The notes under the pieces: generated by a model
Told to the model about the DNA's origin: nothing
The model's database searches: none
What the model saw: only the letters and a program-made list of their open reading frames with translations
Position numbers and translations under genes: made by a program
Source: Pseudoxanthomonas suwonensis 11-1
GTDB taxonomy: Bacteria > Pseudomonadota > Gammaproteobacteria > Xanthomonadales > Xanthomonadaceae
Length of the DNA: 64,000 bases
Assembly: GCF_000185965.1 (NCBI RefSeq)
Contig: NC_014924.1
Span: 62,001 to 126,000 of the forward strand
Direction: 5' to 3'
In this document: positions 24,043 through 33,622 of the stretch, in pieces
Position numbering within the stretch: position 1 is the stretch's first letter
Layout of the letters: each line of letters begins with the position of its first letter

Positions 24043-25109
24043 ACGCCGGGCCGGCCAGCGACGACGGGATCCGCGCCCAGCGCACGGGGCATGCCCCGGC
24101 GCGGGCCCGGATCGAGGACGTGGCCACGGCGGCCGGCGTCTCGATGAAGACCGTCTCGCGCGTGCTCAACAACGAGCCGGGCGTGCGCGAGTCGACCCGG
24201 CAGCGCGTGCGCGAGGTGGTGGCGGCGCTCAACTACCGTCCCGATCCTTCCGCGCGCAGCCTGGCCGGCAACCGCTCCTACCTGGTCGCGCTGCTGTACG
24301 ACAACCCGTCGCCGAACTACCTGATGGAAGTGGTGACCGGCGTGGTCGATGCCTGCGAGGCGCACCACTACGGCATGGTCATGCAGCCGGTGGCGTACCA
24401 GTCGCCGGGGTGCGTGGAAACCGTGGACAACCTGCTCTCCGGCTCGCGCCTGGACGGGCTGATCCTGACCCCGCCGCTGACCGACAGCGAGGCCCTGCTG
24501 GACCGGCTGGACGAGCGCGGCATCCCGTTCACCTGCATCTCGCCGTACAAGCGCGAGGGCCGCATCGGCGTGACCCTGGACGAGCACGACGCGGTCTGCG
24601 AGCTGGTCGCGCACCTGGTCGCGCTGGGGCATACCCGGATCGGACACGTGCGCGGGCATCCGGACCACGGGGCCAGCGAATGGCGGCTGGCCGGCTACCG
24701 TACCGCGCTGCGCCGTGCCGGCCTGCTCTACGACCCGGAGCTGGTGGTGCACGGCGAGTTCTCGTTCGACTCCGGCCTGGAGGCCGGGCGCCGCCTGCTG
24801 TCGCTGCAGCCGCGGCCGACCGCGATCTTCGCCGCCAACGACGACATGGCCGCCGGCGTGATGCGCGCGGCCAGCGAGATGGGCCTGCGGGTGCCGGCCG
24901 AGGTCTCGGTCTGCGGCTTCGACAACACGCCCATCTCCAAGCACATCTTCCCGCAGCTGACCACGGTGCAGCAGCCGACCCGGGACATGGCCCAGGTCGC
25001 GACCATGCAGCTGCTGGCATCGATCCGCGACCGCGGCGCCGGCAGCATGGTGCACATGCCCTACGCGCTGCAGCTGCGCGATTCCACCGGTCCGGCGCCG
25101 GCCGCCTGA
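24039..25109 (+). CDS. LacI-family transcriptional regulator
   Basis: A 356-residue repressor. The N-terminal helix-turn-helix is IEDVATAAGVSMKTVSRVLNNE (about residues 25-46), with the hinge helix at SARSLAGNRS, then a periplasmic-binding-protein-type effector domain (LVALLYDNPSPNYLM; FAANDDMAAGVMRA; VCGFDNTPIS). The GTG at 24039 overlaps the symporter stop as GTGA, which implies translational coupling. GACAGCGCTGTC-type sites before the symporter and the glucosidase are the likely operators. A glucose- or glucoside-responsive repressor is the natural inference; the effector is not visible. Confidence 0.93.
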   Translation: MNAGPASDDGIRAQRTGHAPARARIEDVATAAGVSMKTVSRVLNNEPGVRESTRQRVREVVAALNYRPDPSARSLAGNRSYLVALLYDNPSPNYLMEVVTGVVDACEAHHYGMVMQPVAYQSPGCVETVDNLLSGSRLDGLILTPPLTDSEALLDRLDERGIPFTCISPYKREGRIGVTLDEHDAVCELVAHLVALGHTRIGHVRGHPDHGASEWRLAGYRTALRRAGLLYDPELVVHGEFSFDSGLEAGRRLLSLQPRPTAIFAANDDMAAGVMRAASEMGLRVPAEVSVCGFDNTPISKHIFPQLTTVQQPTRDMAQVATMQLLASIRDRGAGSMVHMPYALQLRDSTGPAPAA

Positions 25110-25137
25110 GCAACCGGCCAGGCCTGCCGTGCCGCCC

Positions 25138-28100
25138 TCAGGCGGCGTCGGCGTGCAGCACCACCCGCAGCGGGTTGTCCCATTCGCGCAGCAGCTCGGC
25201 TTCGCGCGACTTGGCCGCGTGCAGGTGTGCTTCCTTGACGTGGCCGTAGCCGCGGATCTGGTCAGGGATGCTGGCGATCTGCGCGGCCAGGCCGACGTTG
25301 CCGGCGTCCAGCTTCTGCAGCAGGCGCTCGATGGTGGCGAAGTAGTCCTCGACCAGCTGGCGCTCCATGCGCCGCTCGGCGGTGCGGCCGAACGGATCGA
25401 ACGCGGTGCCGCGCAGGAACTTCAGCCTGGCCAGCCAGCGGAACGCGGTGAACACCCACGGCCCGTACTCGCGCTTGACCAGGCGACCCTGCTCGTCCCT
25501 CTTCGCCAGCAGCGGCGGGGCGAGGTGGAAGTGCAGGCGGTAGTCGCCCTCGAACTGCTGCTGCAGGCGCCGCTGGAAGTGGCCGCCCGTGTACAGGCGC
25601 GCGACCTCGTACTCGTCCTTGTACGCCATCAGCTTGAACGCGTAGCGCGCCACCGCTTCGGTCAGCGCGGTCGAGCCGGGCACGCGCGCGCTCTCGGCGG
25701 CGCGGACCTTCTCCACCAGCTTCGTGTAGCGCTCGGCGTAGGCGCGGTCCTGGTAGGCGGTCAGGAACACGCGGCGGCGTTCGACCAGTTCCTCCAGGCT
25801 GCGCGACAGGCGCAGGTCGTCCAGCGGCAGCGGGGCGACGTTGCCGGTGGCGGTATCCAGCGGCGAGGCCTGGCCATTGCCCGCGGCATCGGCCGCCAGC
25901 GCCGGCAGCCCGCGCCATTCGCGTCCGCCGGTGGCCGGGCGCGGCGCGCTGGTGCTGCCCCATTCGCTGCCTTCCCAGTCGCCCGGCGGCAGCACCTGCA
26001 GGTCGTCGGCAAATTCCTCCGCCGCGGTGACCGGGTTGGCGACCAGGCCGGCGGCCTTGGCCACCGCCTCCGGATCCACGGCCGCCAGGCGGCCCCAGGC
26101 GAAGGCCTGCCTGTTCATCTCCACTGCGGCGCCGTTTAGCTCGATCGCGCGCATCAGCGCGCCCTCGGACAGCGGCACCAGGCCCAGCTGCCAGGCGTAG
26201 CCGAGCATGAACAGGTTGGTGGCGATGGCGTCGCCCAGCAGCGCGGTGGCCAGCTGGGTGGCGTCGATCAGGCGCGGCTCGCGCCCGCCCAGTGCCAGCT
26301 TCACCCCGGCGATGATCTCGGCGGCGGGGAAGTGCAGGTCCGGCTGGGTGGTGAAGGTGCCGGGCATCGCCTCGTAGGTGTTGAGCACCACTTCGGAGCG
26401 CTCGGGGCGGACCTTGGACAGCGCCCAGTAGTCGTTGACCACGACCATGTCGCAGCCCAGCACCAGGTCGGCCTCGCCGGCGGCGATGCGCACGGCATGG
26501 ATGTCGCCCGGCGTGCGCGCAAGGCGGATGTGGGTGGTGACCGCGCCGCCCTTCTGCGCCAGGCCGGTCTGGTCGAGCACGGTGGCGCCCTTGCCTTCCA
26601 GGTGCCCGGCCATGCCCAGCAGGGCACCGATGGTCACCACGCCGGTGCCGCCGACGCCGGTGATCAGGATGTTCCAGGGACGCTCGAGATCAGTGCGCCG
26701 AGGGGGTGCCGGCAGGTTGTCGAGCAGGGATTCGGCCGCGGCACGCGGACCCTTGCGCGGCTTGCCGCCATGCACGGTGACGAAACTGGGGCAGAAGCCG
26801 TTGACGCAGCTGTAGTCCTTGTTGCAGTTGGACTGGTCGATCTGGCGCTTGCGCCCGAACTCGGTCTCCTGCGGCAGCACCGACACGCAGAAGCTCTTCT
26901 GCCCGCAGTCGCCGCAGCCCTCGCATACCAGGGTGTTGACCATCACCCGCTTCTGCGGGTCCTCGAGCTTGCCGCGCTTGCGGCGGCGACGCTTCTCGGT
27001 GGCACAGGTCTGGTCGTAGATCAGGATGGACACGCCCTTGACCTGGCGCAGGCGCTGCTGGACCGCGTCGAGTTCGGCGCGGTCGTGGAACTCCATGCCC
27101 GGCGGGAACAGTTCGCGCTTGTGCCAGCGCGAGATGTCGTCGCTGACCAGGACGATGGTGTCGATGCCCTCGGCACGCATCTGCCAGGCGATGTCCGGCA
27201 CCGTCAGGGTGCCGTCCACCGGCTGGCCGCCGGTCATGGCCACCGCGTCGTTGTAGAGGATCTTGTAGGTGATGTTCACCTTCGCGGCGACGGCCTGGCG
27301 GATCGCCAGCGAGCCACTGTGGAAGTAGGTGCCGTCGCCGAGGTTCTGGAACACGTGCTCGGTTTCGGTGAACGGTGCCTGGCCCGCCCAGGTGACGCCC
27401 TCGCCACCCATATGGGTGAAGGTGTCGGTGGAGCGGTCCATCCAGGTGACCATGTAATGGCAGCCGATGCCCGCCAGCGCGCGCGAACCTTCCGGCACGC
27501 GGGTGCTGGTGTTGTGCGGGCAGCCGGAGCAGTAGTGCGGCACGCGTGGGAACTGCGCGCGCGGCAGTGCCATCTCCGCTTCCTTCTCCTCCATCCAGTG
27601 CAGGCGCTGTTCGATCGACTCCGTCGTGAAAAAGCGCTGGATGCGGCGGCCGATCACCCCGGCGATGGTGGCCGGGGTCAGCTCGCCGGTGGACGGCAGG
27701 ATCCACTCCCCGGCCTCGTCGTACTTGCCGACGATGCTCGGGCGCCGGCCCCAGGCCTCCGGCCAGTTGTAGAACTGCTCCTTCATCTGCCGCTCGATGA
27801 AGGCCCGCTTTTCCTCCACCACGACGATGTCCTCCAACCCGCGGGCGAAGGCGGCGATGCCCTGCGGCTCCAGCGGCCAGGTCATGCCGACCTTGTACAC
27901 GCGGATGCCGATGTCGCGGCACGCTTCCTCGTCCAGGCCCAGGTATTCCAGCGCCTGAAGCACGTCCAGGTAGCTCTTGCCGGTGGTGACGATGCCCAGC
28001 CGCGCGCGCGGCGAGTCCATCACGATGCGGTCGATGTTGTTCGCGCGGGCGAAGGCCTGCGCCGCGCGCACCGCGTAGCGGTGCAGGCGCATCTCCTGGT

Positions 28101-28887
28101 CCAGCGGCGGATCCGGCCAGCGGATGTTGAGCCCGCCCGGCGGCAGCTCGAAGTCCCCGGGCAGCACGATCTGGCGCGCGAACGGATCCACGTCCACCGA
28201 CGCGGACGACTCCACCGTCTCGGCGATGGTCTTGAAGCCGATCCAGCGGCCCGTGTAGCGGCTCATCGCCCAGCCGACCAGGCCCAGGTCGAGGATGTCC
28301 TGCACGCCTGCCGGATTGAGTACCGGCATCATCGCGCTGACGAACTCATCCTCGCTGCCGTGCGGCAGGGTGGAACTGCGGCAGGCGTGGTCGTCGGCGG
28401 CCAGCGCCAGTACGCCACCGTACTTCGAGGTGCCGGCAGCATTGCCGTGCTTGAACACGTCGCCGCAGCGGTCGACACCGGGGCCCTTGCCGTACCACAT
28501 GGCGTAGACGCCCTCGACCTTCGCGCCCGGGAACAGGTTGGTCTGCTGCGTGCCCCAGACCATGGTCGCGCCGAGGTCCTCGTTGAGGCCCGGCTGGAAC
28601 CGCACCTTCGCTTCTTCCAGGTGCTTGCGCGCGCGCCACAGCTCCAGGTCGAAGCCGCCCAGCGGGCTGCCACGGTAGCCGCTGATGAAGCCCGCCGTGT
28701 TGAAGCCCGCCGCGGTATCGCGCAGCTGCTGCATCAGCGGCAGGCGCACCAGCGCCTGCACGCCGCTCAGGTAGATGCGGCCATCGCGGCGGGTGTAGCG
28801 GTGCTCCAGGGTGTAGTCGGCGTCGAAGCTGTCGAGCCCGGGCTGGTTGGCGGACGCGGGCGATGTCAATTCGGCGGTGCTGGTCAT
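25138..28887 (-). CDS. Fused indolepyruvate/2-oxoacid:ferredoxin oxidoreductase
   Basis: A 1249-residue single-chain oxidoreductase that would oxidatively decarboxylate aryl- or branched-chain 2-oxoacids to acyl-CoA with ferredoxin as acceptor. The pyrimidine-binding domain is at the N-terminus (GYRGSPLGGFDLELW), and the thiamine diphosphate domain follows the middle (GCPHNTSTRVPEGSRAL; GIGCHYM). A cysteine cluster near residue 650 (CEGCGDCGQKSFC, then NCNKDYSCVNGFC) can bind an iron-sulfur centre. The gamma-type domain is ITGVGGTGVVTIGALLGMAG. The C-terminal 250 residues are the extra domain of the long proteobacterial form. The ATG at 28887 is used; earlier in-frame starts lack conservation and run into the promoter palindrome. 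Confidence 0.9.
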   Translation of the reverse strand: MTSTAELTSPASANQPGLDSFDADYTLEHRYTRRDGRIYLSGVQALVRLPLMQQLRDTAAGFNTAGFISGYRGSPLGGFDLELWRARKHLEEAKVRFQPGLNEDLGATMVWGTQQTNLFPGAKVEGVYAMWYGKGPGVDRCGDVFKHGNAAGTSKYGGVLALAADDHACRSSTLPHGSEDEFVSAMMPVLNPAGVQDILDLGLVGWAMSRYTGRWIGFKTIAETVESSASVDVDPFARQIVLPGDFELPPGGLNIRWPDPPLDQEMRLHRYAVRAAQAFARANNIDRIVMDSPRARLGIVTTGKSYLDVLQALEYLGLDEEACRDIGIRVYKVGMTWPLEPQGIAAFARGLEDIVVVEEKRAFIERQMKEQFYNWPEAWGRRPSIVGKYDEAGEWILPSTGELTPATIAGVIGRRIQRFFTTESIEQRLHWMEEKEAEMALPRAQFPRVPHYCSGCPHNTSTRVPEGSRALAGIGCHYMVTWMDRSTDTFTHMGGEGVTWAGQAPFTETEHVFQNLGDGTYFHSGSLAIRQAVAAKVNITYKILYNDAVAMTGGQPVDGTLTVPDIAWQMRAEGIDTIVLVSDDISRWHKRELFPPGMEFHDRAELDAVQQRLRQVKGVSILIYDQTCATEKRRRRKRGKLEDPQKRVMVNTLVCEGCGDCGQKSFCVSVLPQETEFGRKRQIDQSNCNKDYSCVNGFCPSFVTVHGGKPRKGPRAAAESLLDNLPAPPRRTDLERPWNILITGVGGTGVVTIGALLGMAGHLEGKGATVLDQTGLAQKGGAVTTHIRLARTPGDIHAVRIAAGEADLVLGCDMVVVNDYWALSKVRPERSEVVLNTYEAMPGTFTTQPDLHFPAAEIIAGVKLALGGREPRLIDATQLATALLGDAIATNLFMLGYAWQLGLVPLSEGALMRAIELNGAAVEMNRQAFAWGRLAAVDPEAVAKAAGLVANPVTAAEEFADDLQVLPPGDWEGSEWGSTSAPRPATGGREWRGLPALAADAAGNGQASPLDTATGNVAPLPLDDLRLSRSLEELVERRRVFLTAYQDRAYAERYTKLVEKVRAAESARVPGSTALTEAVARYAFKLMAYKDEYEVARLYTGGHFQRRLQQQFEGDYRLHFHLAPPLLAKRDEQGRLVKREYGPWVFTAFRWLARLKFLRGTAFDPFGRTAERRMERQLVEDYFATIERLLQKLDAGNVGLAAQIASIPDQIRGYGHVKEAHLHAAKSREAELLREWDNPLRVVLHADAA

Positions 28888-28959
28888 CACAGGCCTTGGA
28901 GCGTTGGCTGGCCGGGCACCCGGCGATAGCCCGACATCATAATCAAGCGCGCGGTTTGC

Positions 28960-28975
28960 GACAGCGCGCGCTGTC
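28960..28975. promoter_or_regulatory. Perfect 16-bp palindrome in the divergent promoter region
   Basis: GACAGCGCGCGCTGTC lies between the oxidoreductase and the TPR protein genes, 73 and 64 bases from their starts. It shares the half-site GACAGCGC with the LacI operators, but the halves are 4 bp further apart, so a different regulator is more likely. Function is inferred from position and symmetry. Confidence 0.4.
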
Positions 28976-29038
28976 CCCTTCACCTCCATGCCGTTAGCAT
29001 TGCGCCCCGGGAGGGCAATCGTCCCTGGGGAAATGCAA

Positions 29039-29665
29039 GTGAAGAAGCATGTACTGCTGGCTTGCCTGCTGCTCTGTCCGGCCGTGGCGCTGGCGCAGGC
29101 GCTGCCGGCACCGAAGGAGTTCTACTTCGCCGAGGATCCGCAGACCACGCGTGCGATCGTCGCCCTGCGTGGCGAGGACGACGCGGTGCTGGACCGCCTG
29201 GCGGCCAACATCAAGCGCAAGCCCAACGACGTCGAGTCGCGCGCGCAGCTTGCACGCATCGCGATGCGTTCCGGCCGCGCCGAGCTGGGCCAGGAACTGT
29301 ACGAGGCCGCGTTGCGCAATGCGGCCGGCAAGCAGAACCTGCAGCGTGCGGTGGCCTGGAACTATGGCTGGGACCTTTATCGCGCCGGCCAGCCTGGGCA
29401 GGCGCTGAAGCACTGGTCCGGCCTGGTGGGCGGCTGGCCGGGCACGCCGGCATGGCAGCCACCGACCTACGCCCTGGCGCTGTGGACCGTGGGTCGCCGC
29501 GACGAGGCGGTGCAGTGGTATGCCGCGGCGGTGCGCACCGAACCGCGGCTGTGGAGCGATCCGGCCAACTATCCCGACCTGCTGCCGGACTGGACGGCGG
29601 AAGAGCGCGCGGTACTGGCGGAGGTCCACGCGGCCTGGCAGGCGAACCCGCCGGCCTGGCCCTGA
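29039..29665 (+). CDS. Exported TPR-like protein of unknown function
   Basis: A 208-residue protein with a clear signal peptide (VKKHVLLACLLLCPAVALA, cleavage near AQA). The mature part is helical with TPR-like units (AQLARIAMRSGRAELGQELYEAAL; WNYGWDLYRAGQPGQALKHWSGL; ALALWTVGRRDEAVQWYAAAV). The GTG at 29039 is favoured because GGGGA lies 7 bases upstream; the ATG at 29033 is only 1-2 bases from that site. It is divergent from the oxidoreductase gene. No specific function is recognised. Confidence 0.8.
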   Translation: MKKHVLLACLLLCPAVALAQALPAPKEFYFAEDPQTTRAIVALRGEDDAVLDRLAANIKRKPNDVESRAQLARIAMRSGRAELGQELYEAALRNAAGKQNLQRAVAWNYGWDLYRAGQPGQALKHWSGLVGGWPGTPAWQPPTYALALWTVGRRDEAVQWYAAAVRTEPRLWSDPANYPDLLPDWTAEERAVLAEVHAAWQANPPAWP

Positions 29666-29717
29666 TCCACTGCAGCCGTGGGACAATGGCCGTGCATCGA
29701 GCACGGCCAACCGGCCC

Positions 29718-30422
29718 ATGATCAGCAACGAACTCGACATCGAACCGTACCGCGCGCGCCTGCGTGCGCTGGGCCGGGTGCAGATCCCCAGCTTCCTGCA
29801 GGAGGATGCCGCGCAGCGGCTGCATGCCTGCCTGCGCGACGAGGTGCCATGGGAAACCGCCCAGCGCACCGACGCGCCGCCGCTGCCCGGCCTGCCGGCG
29901 GCCGCCACGCCGGGCAGCGCCGAGGATGCCGCGCTGCTGCAGGCGGTGAGCGAACGCGCCCGCGACGGCTTCGAGTTCTACTTCGACCGCTACCGAATGA
30001 TCGACGCGCGCCGCGACGGCCAGGATCCACACCTGGTGCTGCACGCGGTGGTGGACTTCCTCAACAGCGAGCCGTTCCTGCAGTTCGCGCGGCACCTGGC
30101 CGGCGATCCGGCGATCCGCATGGTCAGTGCGATCGCGGTGCGCTACCGCAACGGCCACTTCCTGCGCGTGCACAACGACAAGGCCGCCAGCGAGGAGCGT
30201 TCCTGCGCCTATGTCATCAACCTGGCACGCGAATGGCAGCCTGACTGGGGCGGCCTGCTGCAGTTCCTCGACGCCGGCGAGCGCCGCGTGGTCGAAACCT
30301 TCACTCCCACATGGAATTCGCTGAGCCTGTTCCGCGTGCCGCAGCCGCACGTGGTCAGCCAGGTGGCGCCATGGGCGCGCGAACCGCGCCTGAGCATCAC
30401 CGGCTGGTTCCGGCGCGGCTGA
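29718..30422 (+). CDS. 2OG-Fe(II) oxygenase-family protein
   Basis: A 234-residue prolyl-4-hydroxylase-like dioxygenase. The iron site reads VHNDKA for the HxD pair and PQPHVVSQV for the distal His, with an Arg (PRLSITGWF region) that could bind 2-oxoglutarate. The strand YVINLAREWQPDWGGLLQFLD, with the WGG turn, is typical. It follows the TPR gene by 52 bases and precedes the AEC carrier by 10. The substrate is unknown. Confidence 0.88.
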   Translation: MISNELDIEPYRARLRALGRVQIPSFLQEDAAQRLHACLRDEVPWETAQRTDAPPLPGLPAAATPGSAEDAALLQAVSERARDGFEFYFDRYRMIDARRDGQDPHLVLHAVVDFLNSEPFLQFARHLAGDPAIRMVSAIAVRYRNGHFLRVHNDKAASEERSCAYVINLAREWQPDWGGLLQFLDAGERRVVETFTPTWNSLSLFRVPQPHVVSQVAPWAREPRLSITGWFRRG

Positions 30423-30432
30423 GAAACACCCG

Positions 30433-31350
30433 ATGGCTTTCGATGCATTCGCACTGATCCTGGCCATGCTCGCCCTGGGCATGGCCATGGGCCGCACCCG
30501 CCTGCTTCCGGACAACGCCACGGAAGTGCTCAACCTGGTGGTGCTCTACGTCTGCCTGCCGGCGGCGGTGCTGCTTTACGTGCCGCGCCTGCACCTGGAG
30601 TGGTCGCTGCTGGGCGTGGGGCTGACGCCGTGGATCCTGATGGGCGCGACCTGGCTGGCGGTCACCGTGGCGGCGCGGCTGTGGAAGTTCCGCCGCGAGC
30701 AGTACGCGGTGCTGCTGCTGTGCGTGGGCCTGGGCAACACCAGCTTCCTCGGCTACCCGATGATGCGCGCGCTGCTGGGCGAGAGCGCGGTGCAGTACGC
30801 GGTGGTGTATGACCAGTTCGGCACCTTCGTGATGCTGTCCACCATCGGCCTGTACGTGTGCGCGCGCTACAGCGGGGACACGCCGCCGGGCCCGCGCGAG
30901 GTCGCGCTGCGGATCGCGCGCTTCCCGCCGATCTGGGCGCTGGCCCTGGGCCTGACCCTGATGCCGGCCGATCCGCCGCACTGGATCGGGGCCGGCCTGC
31001 AGCGGCTGGCCGATGCCATGCTGCCGCTGGTGATGCTGGCAGTGGGCCTGTCGATCCGGCTGCGCCTGCCGCGCGAGGAGCTGGGTCCGCTGCTCACCGG
31101 GCTGAGCCTCAAGCTGCTGGTGATGCCCGCCATCGCCCTGCCGCTGTCGCTGCTGTTCGGCATGCCGCCGCTGATGCTGCGCGCCAACGTGCTGGAGTCG
31201 GCGATGCCGACCATGGTCTCGGCGGCGGCCCTGGCGATGGCCCACGGCCTGGCCCCGCGGCTGTGCGCGGCCCTGGTCGGCTACGGCATCGTCGTCTGCC
31301 TGGCCACGCTGCCGGCCTGGGCCTGGCTGCTGGCGCGTTTCTACGGCTGA
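30433..31350 (+). CDS. AEC-family (auxin efflux carrier) transporter
   Basis: A 305-residue inner-membrane protein with about ten hydrophobic segments. The family hallmarks are NLVVLYVCLPAAVLLY near the N-terminus, GLGNTSFLGYPMM in the fourth segment, and ESAMPTMVSAAALA in the second half. Members move organic acids or auxin-like anions; the substrate is not evident. It begins 10 bases after the oxygenase gene, so the two are probably co-transcribed. Confidence 0.9.
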   Translation: MAFDAFALILAMLALGMAMGRTRLLPDNATEVLNLVVLYVCLPAAVLLYVPRLHLEWSLLGVGLTPWILMGATWLAVTVAARLWKFRREQYAVLLLCVGLGNTSFLGYPMMRALLGESAVQYAVVYDQFGTFVMLSTIGLYVCARYSGDTPPGPREVALRIARFPPIWALALGLTLMPADPPHWIGAGLQRLADAMLPLVMLAVGLSIRLRLPREELGPLLTGLSLKLLVMPAIALPLSLLFGMPPLMLRANVLESAMPTMVSAAALAMAHGLAPRLCAALVGYGIVVCLATLPAWAWLLARFYG

Positions 31351-31370
31351 GGCGGCACCCGCCGGCGGGA

Positions 31371-32852
31371 TCAGTCCGCCGGCACCGTGCGCGGCAGCGC
31401 CCACTCGCGCAGCGCCGCGACCTGCTCGGCCATCAGCACCGACAGCGGGCGGGTGTTGCGGATCTCCTCCATCAGCAGGGTCGTGTCCAGCGGCCCCTGG
31501 CTGGCGTGGGCCGCGTACAGGCCGGAGACGATGGCCTGCTCGATCTCGGCCCCGGAGAAGCCGTTGGCCGCCGCGGCCAGCGCCGGCAGGTTGAACTCGT
31601 CCGGCTGCAGCCCGCGCGTGGACAGGTGGATGCGCAGCAGCTCCACGCGGGTATCCGGGTTGGGCAGGTCGACGAAGAAGATCTCGTCGAAGCGGCCCTT
31701 GCGCAGCAGTTCGGCCGGCAGGTGCTGGACCTGGTTGGCGGTGGCGACCAGGAACACCGGCGCCTTGCGCTCGGACATCCAGGTCAACAGGTAACCCAGC
31801 ACCCGGCGCGAGACGCCACCGTCGCTGTCGCCGCCATCGGCGGCCACGCCCTTCTCGATCTCGTCGACCCACAGCACGCACGGCGCCAGCTGGTCGGCCG
31901 AGGCCAGCGCCGAGCGCAGGTTCTGCTCGGTCTCGCCGTGGTACTTGGCGTACAGGGTGCCGAAGTCCAGGCGCAGCAGCGGCACCCCGAAGCCGGCGGC
32001 GATGGCCTTGGCCAGCAGCGACTTGCCGCAGCCCTGCACGCCCAGCAGCAGGATGCCGCGCGGCGGATCCAGCCCCGGCGGCGGGGAACCGGCGAAGGCT
32101 GCCTTGCGCAGCTGCACCCAGCGCTTGAGCCGGCGCGCGCCGGCGACCCCGTCCAGGGCCGCGGCGTCGTATTCGTAGTGCAGGTGGCCGCTGCGGTTGA
32201 GCAGCTCGAACTTCAGCTTCGCCAGCTGCGGCAGGTCCGATTCGGTCAGCGCGCCGTCGTCGTGGATCAGCTGGCGGGCGATGCGGCGGGCGTCGTGCAG
32301 GTCCAGGCCCTGCAGGTTGCGCACGATCCGCTTCACCGCCTCCGGGTCGGCCTCGGCGCGGCGGCCGTGCTCGCGCGCGTAGGCTTCCGCCTCCTCGCGC
32401 ACCAGCTTCAGCAGCGCGGCCGCGTCCGGCAGGCGCGGGGTGAAGCGCACCGCCATCGCCTCCAGTTCCGGCGGCAGCTCCACCCTGGCGCCGACCAGCA
32501 CCACCACGTGCGCCTCGCAGTGGCGACGCTGCAGGATGTCGCGCAGCAGGCGCTGGTGGCTGGCGTAGCCGAGGTAGGGATGGAAATCGAGCAGCAGGTA
32601 GATGCCTCGCTGGTCCGCCTCCTGGATCGCGCGCAGCACGTAGGAGGCGTCGGGCGGGCCGTCGGCCGGGTCCTCGCGGTCCAGGTCCAGCCGGCGCAGG
32701 CCCTCGGTGATGGTCCAGCGGTGCAGGGCACGCCAGACATGCATCAGCGACTGCCGGAACAGCTCCACCACCCGGTCCTCGTCGCGGGTCTCGATGACCA
32801 CCAGCGGCGTGTTGGCGCGGATCAGGGCGGTGAGGTCCTGCAGCTGGCTCAT
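31371..32852 (-). CDS. Ycf46-like AAA ATPase
   Basis: A 493-residue AAA+ ATPase. Residues about 1-240 form the N-terminal region typical of Ycf46-type proteins (LVVIETRDEDRVVELF; LLLDFHPYL). The ATPase core follows: Walker A GVQGCGKSLLAKAIA, Walker B CVLWVDEIEKG, sensor ATAN and an arginine-finger region RKGRFDEIFFVDLP. Ycf46 relatives are linked to carbon uptake in cyanobacteria, but the role in proteobacteria is unclear. It is divergent from the ParA gene. Confidence 0.88.
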   Translation of the reverse strand: MSQLQDLTALIRANTPLVVIETRDEDRVVELFRQSLMHVWRALHRWTITEGLRRLDLDREDPADGPPDASYVLRAIQEADQRGIYLLLDFHPYLGYASHQRLLRDILQRRHCEAHVVVLVGARVELPPELEAMAVRFTPRLPDAAALLKLVREEAEAYAREHGRRAEADPEAVKRIVRNLQGLDLHDARRIARQLIHDDGALTESDLPQLAKLKFELLNRSGHLHYEYDAAALDGVAGARRLKRWVQLRKAAFAGSPPPGLDPPRGILLLGVQGCGKSLLAKAIAAGFGVPLLRLDFGTLYAKYHGETEQNLRSALASADQLAPCVLWVDEIEKGVAADGGDSDGGVSRRVLGYLLTWMSERKAPVFLVATANQVQHLPAELLRKGRFDEIFFVDLPNPDTRVELLRIHLSTRGLQPDEFNLPALAAAANGFSGAEIEQAIVSGLYAAHASQGPLDTTLLMEEIRNTRPLSVLMAEQVAALREWALPRTVPAD

Positions 32853-32962
32853 GGGCACGTCCGTGTATGGGGGCGGTGAAAGATAGCAACCCGGCGGCCT
32901 TCCTACCGCCTCCACCAGCCCCGGTGTAACCTGCGGACAGCCCAATGGGAGCAGGCTGGCGC

Positions 32963-33595
32963 ATGAAGACGATCCTGGTGGCCGGGTCCAAGGGCGGCGT
33001 GGGCAAGACCACGATCGCCACCCATCTGGCGGCGCACGCGGCGCTGCGCGGGCAGCGCACGGTACTGGCGGACGCCGATCCCCAGGGTTCGGCCACCCGC
33101 TGGGCCGAGCGCCGCTCGGTACTCGACAGTGCGGTCCTGCCGCTGGACGCCAGCTCGCGCCGCAACTGGCAGGCGCGCCTGCCGGCCGATGCCGACCTGC
33201 TGGTGATCGACGCCGCCGCCGGCGCCCAGGCCGCCGACCTGGCGCCGTTCCTCGACCGCGCCGACGCCGTGGTGGTGCCGCTGCAGCCGTCGGCGCTGGA
33301 CATCGAGGCCACGGTCGGCTTCCTCAACACCCTGGCCAAGGTGGCCCGGGTGCACGACCGCAGCCTGCCGGTGGGCCTGGTGCTCAACCGCAGCAAGCCC
33401 TGGACCAACACCAGCCAGCAGGCGCTGCAGATGCTGGCCGGGTGGCCCTATCCCGTGGTCGCGCAGCTGCGCGACACCCAGGCCTACGTGGTCCTGGTCG
33501 GGCTGGGCCGCAGCCTGTTCGACTACCACTCCGCGCAGGTGCGCGACCACCAGGCCGACTGGGAACCCCTGCTGAAATGGCTGGGCCAGGCATGA
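32963..33595 (+). CDS. Orphan ParA/MinD-type ATPase
   Basis: A 210-residue P-loop ATPase with the deviant Walker A motif KGGVGKTT (residues 10-17), the switch DADPQGSATRW, and the Walker B strand LLVIDAAAGA. It is shorter than chromosomal ParA and lacks an N-terminal helix-turn-helix. No parB or origin is nearby, so it belongs to the orphan ParA group that positions other cargo. It reads through a short gap into sixA. The cargo is unknown. Confidence 0.88.
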   Translation: MKTILVAGSKGGVGKTTIATHLAAHAALRGQRTVLADADPQGSATRWAERRSVLDSAVLPLDASSRRNWQARLPADADLLVIDAAAGAQAADLAPFLDRADAVVVPLQPSALDIEATVGFLNTLAKVARVHDRSLPVGLVLNRSKPWTNTSQQALQMLAGWPYPVVAQLRDTQAYVVLVGLGRSLFDYHSAQVRDHQADWEPLLKWLGQA

Positions 33596-33622
33596 CGGCC
33601 CGCTTCCCAGGAGGAACCGCCA

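Noticed and set aside
28960-28975. Palindrome considered as another site of the same LacI regulator
   Set aside because: The half-sites match, but the spacing is 4 bp longer than in the other sites, which LacI-family dimers do not usually tolerate; kept as a separate element.
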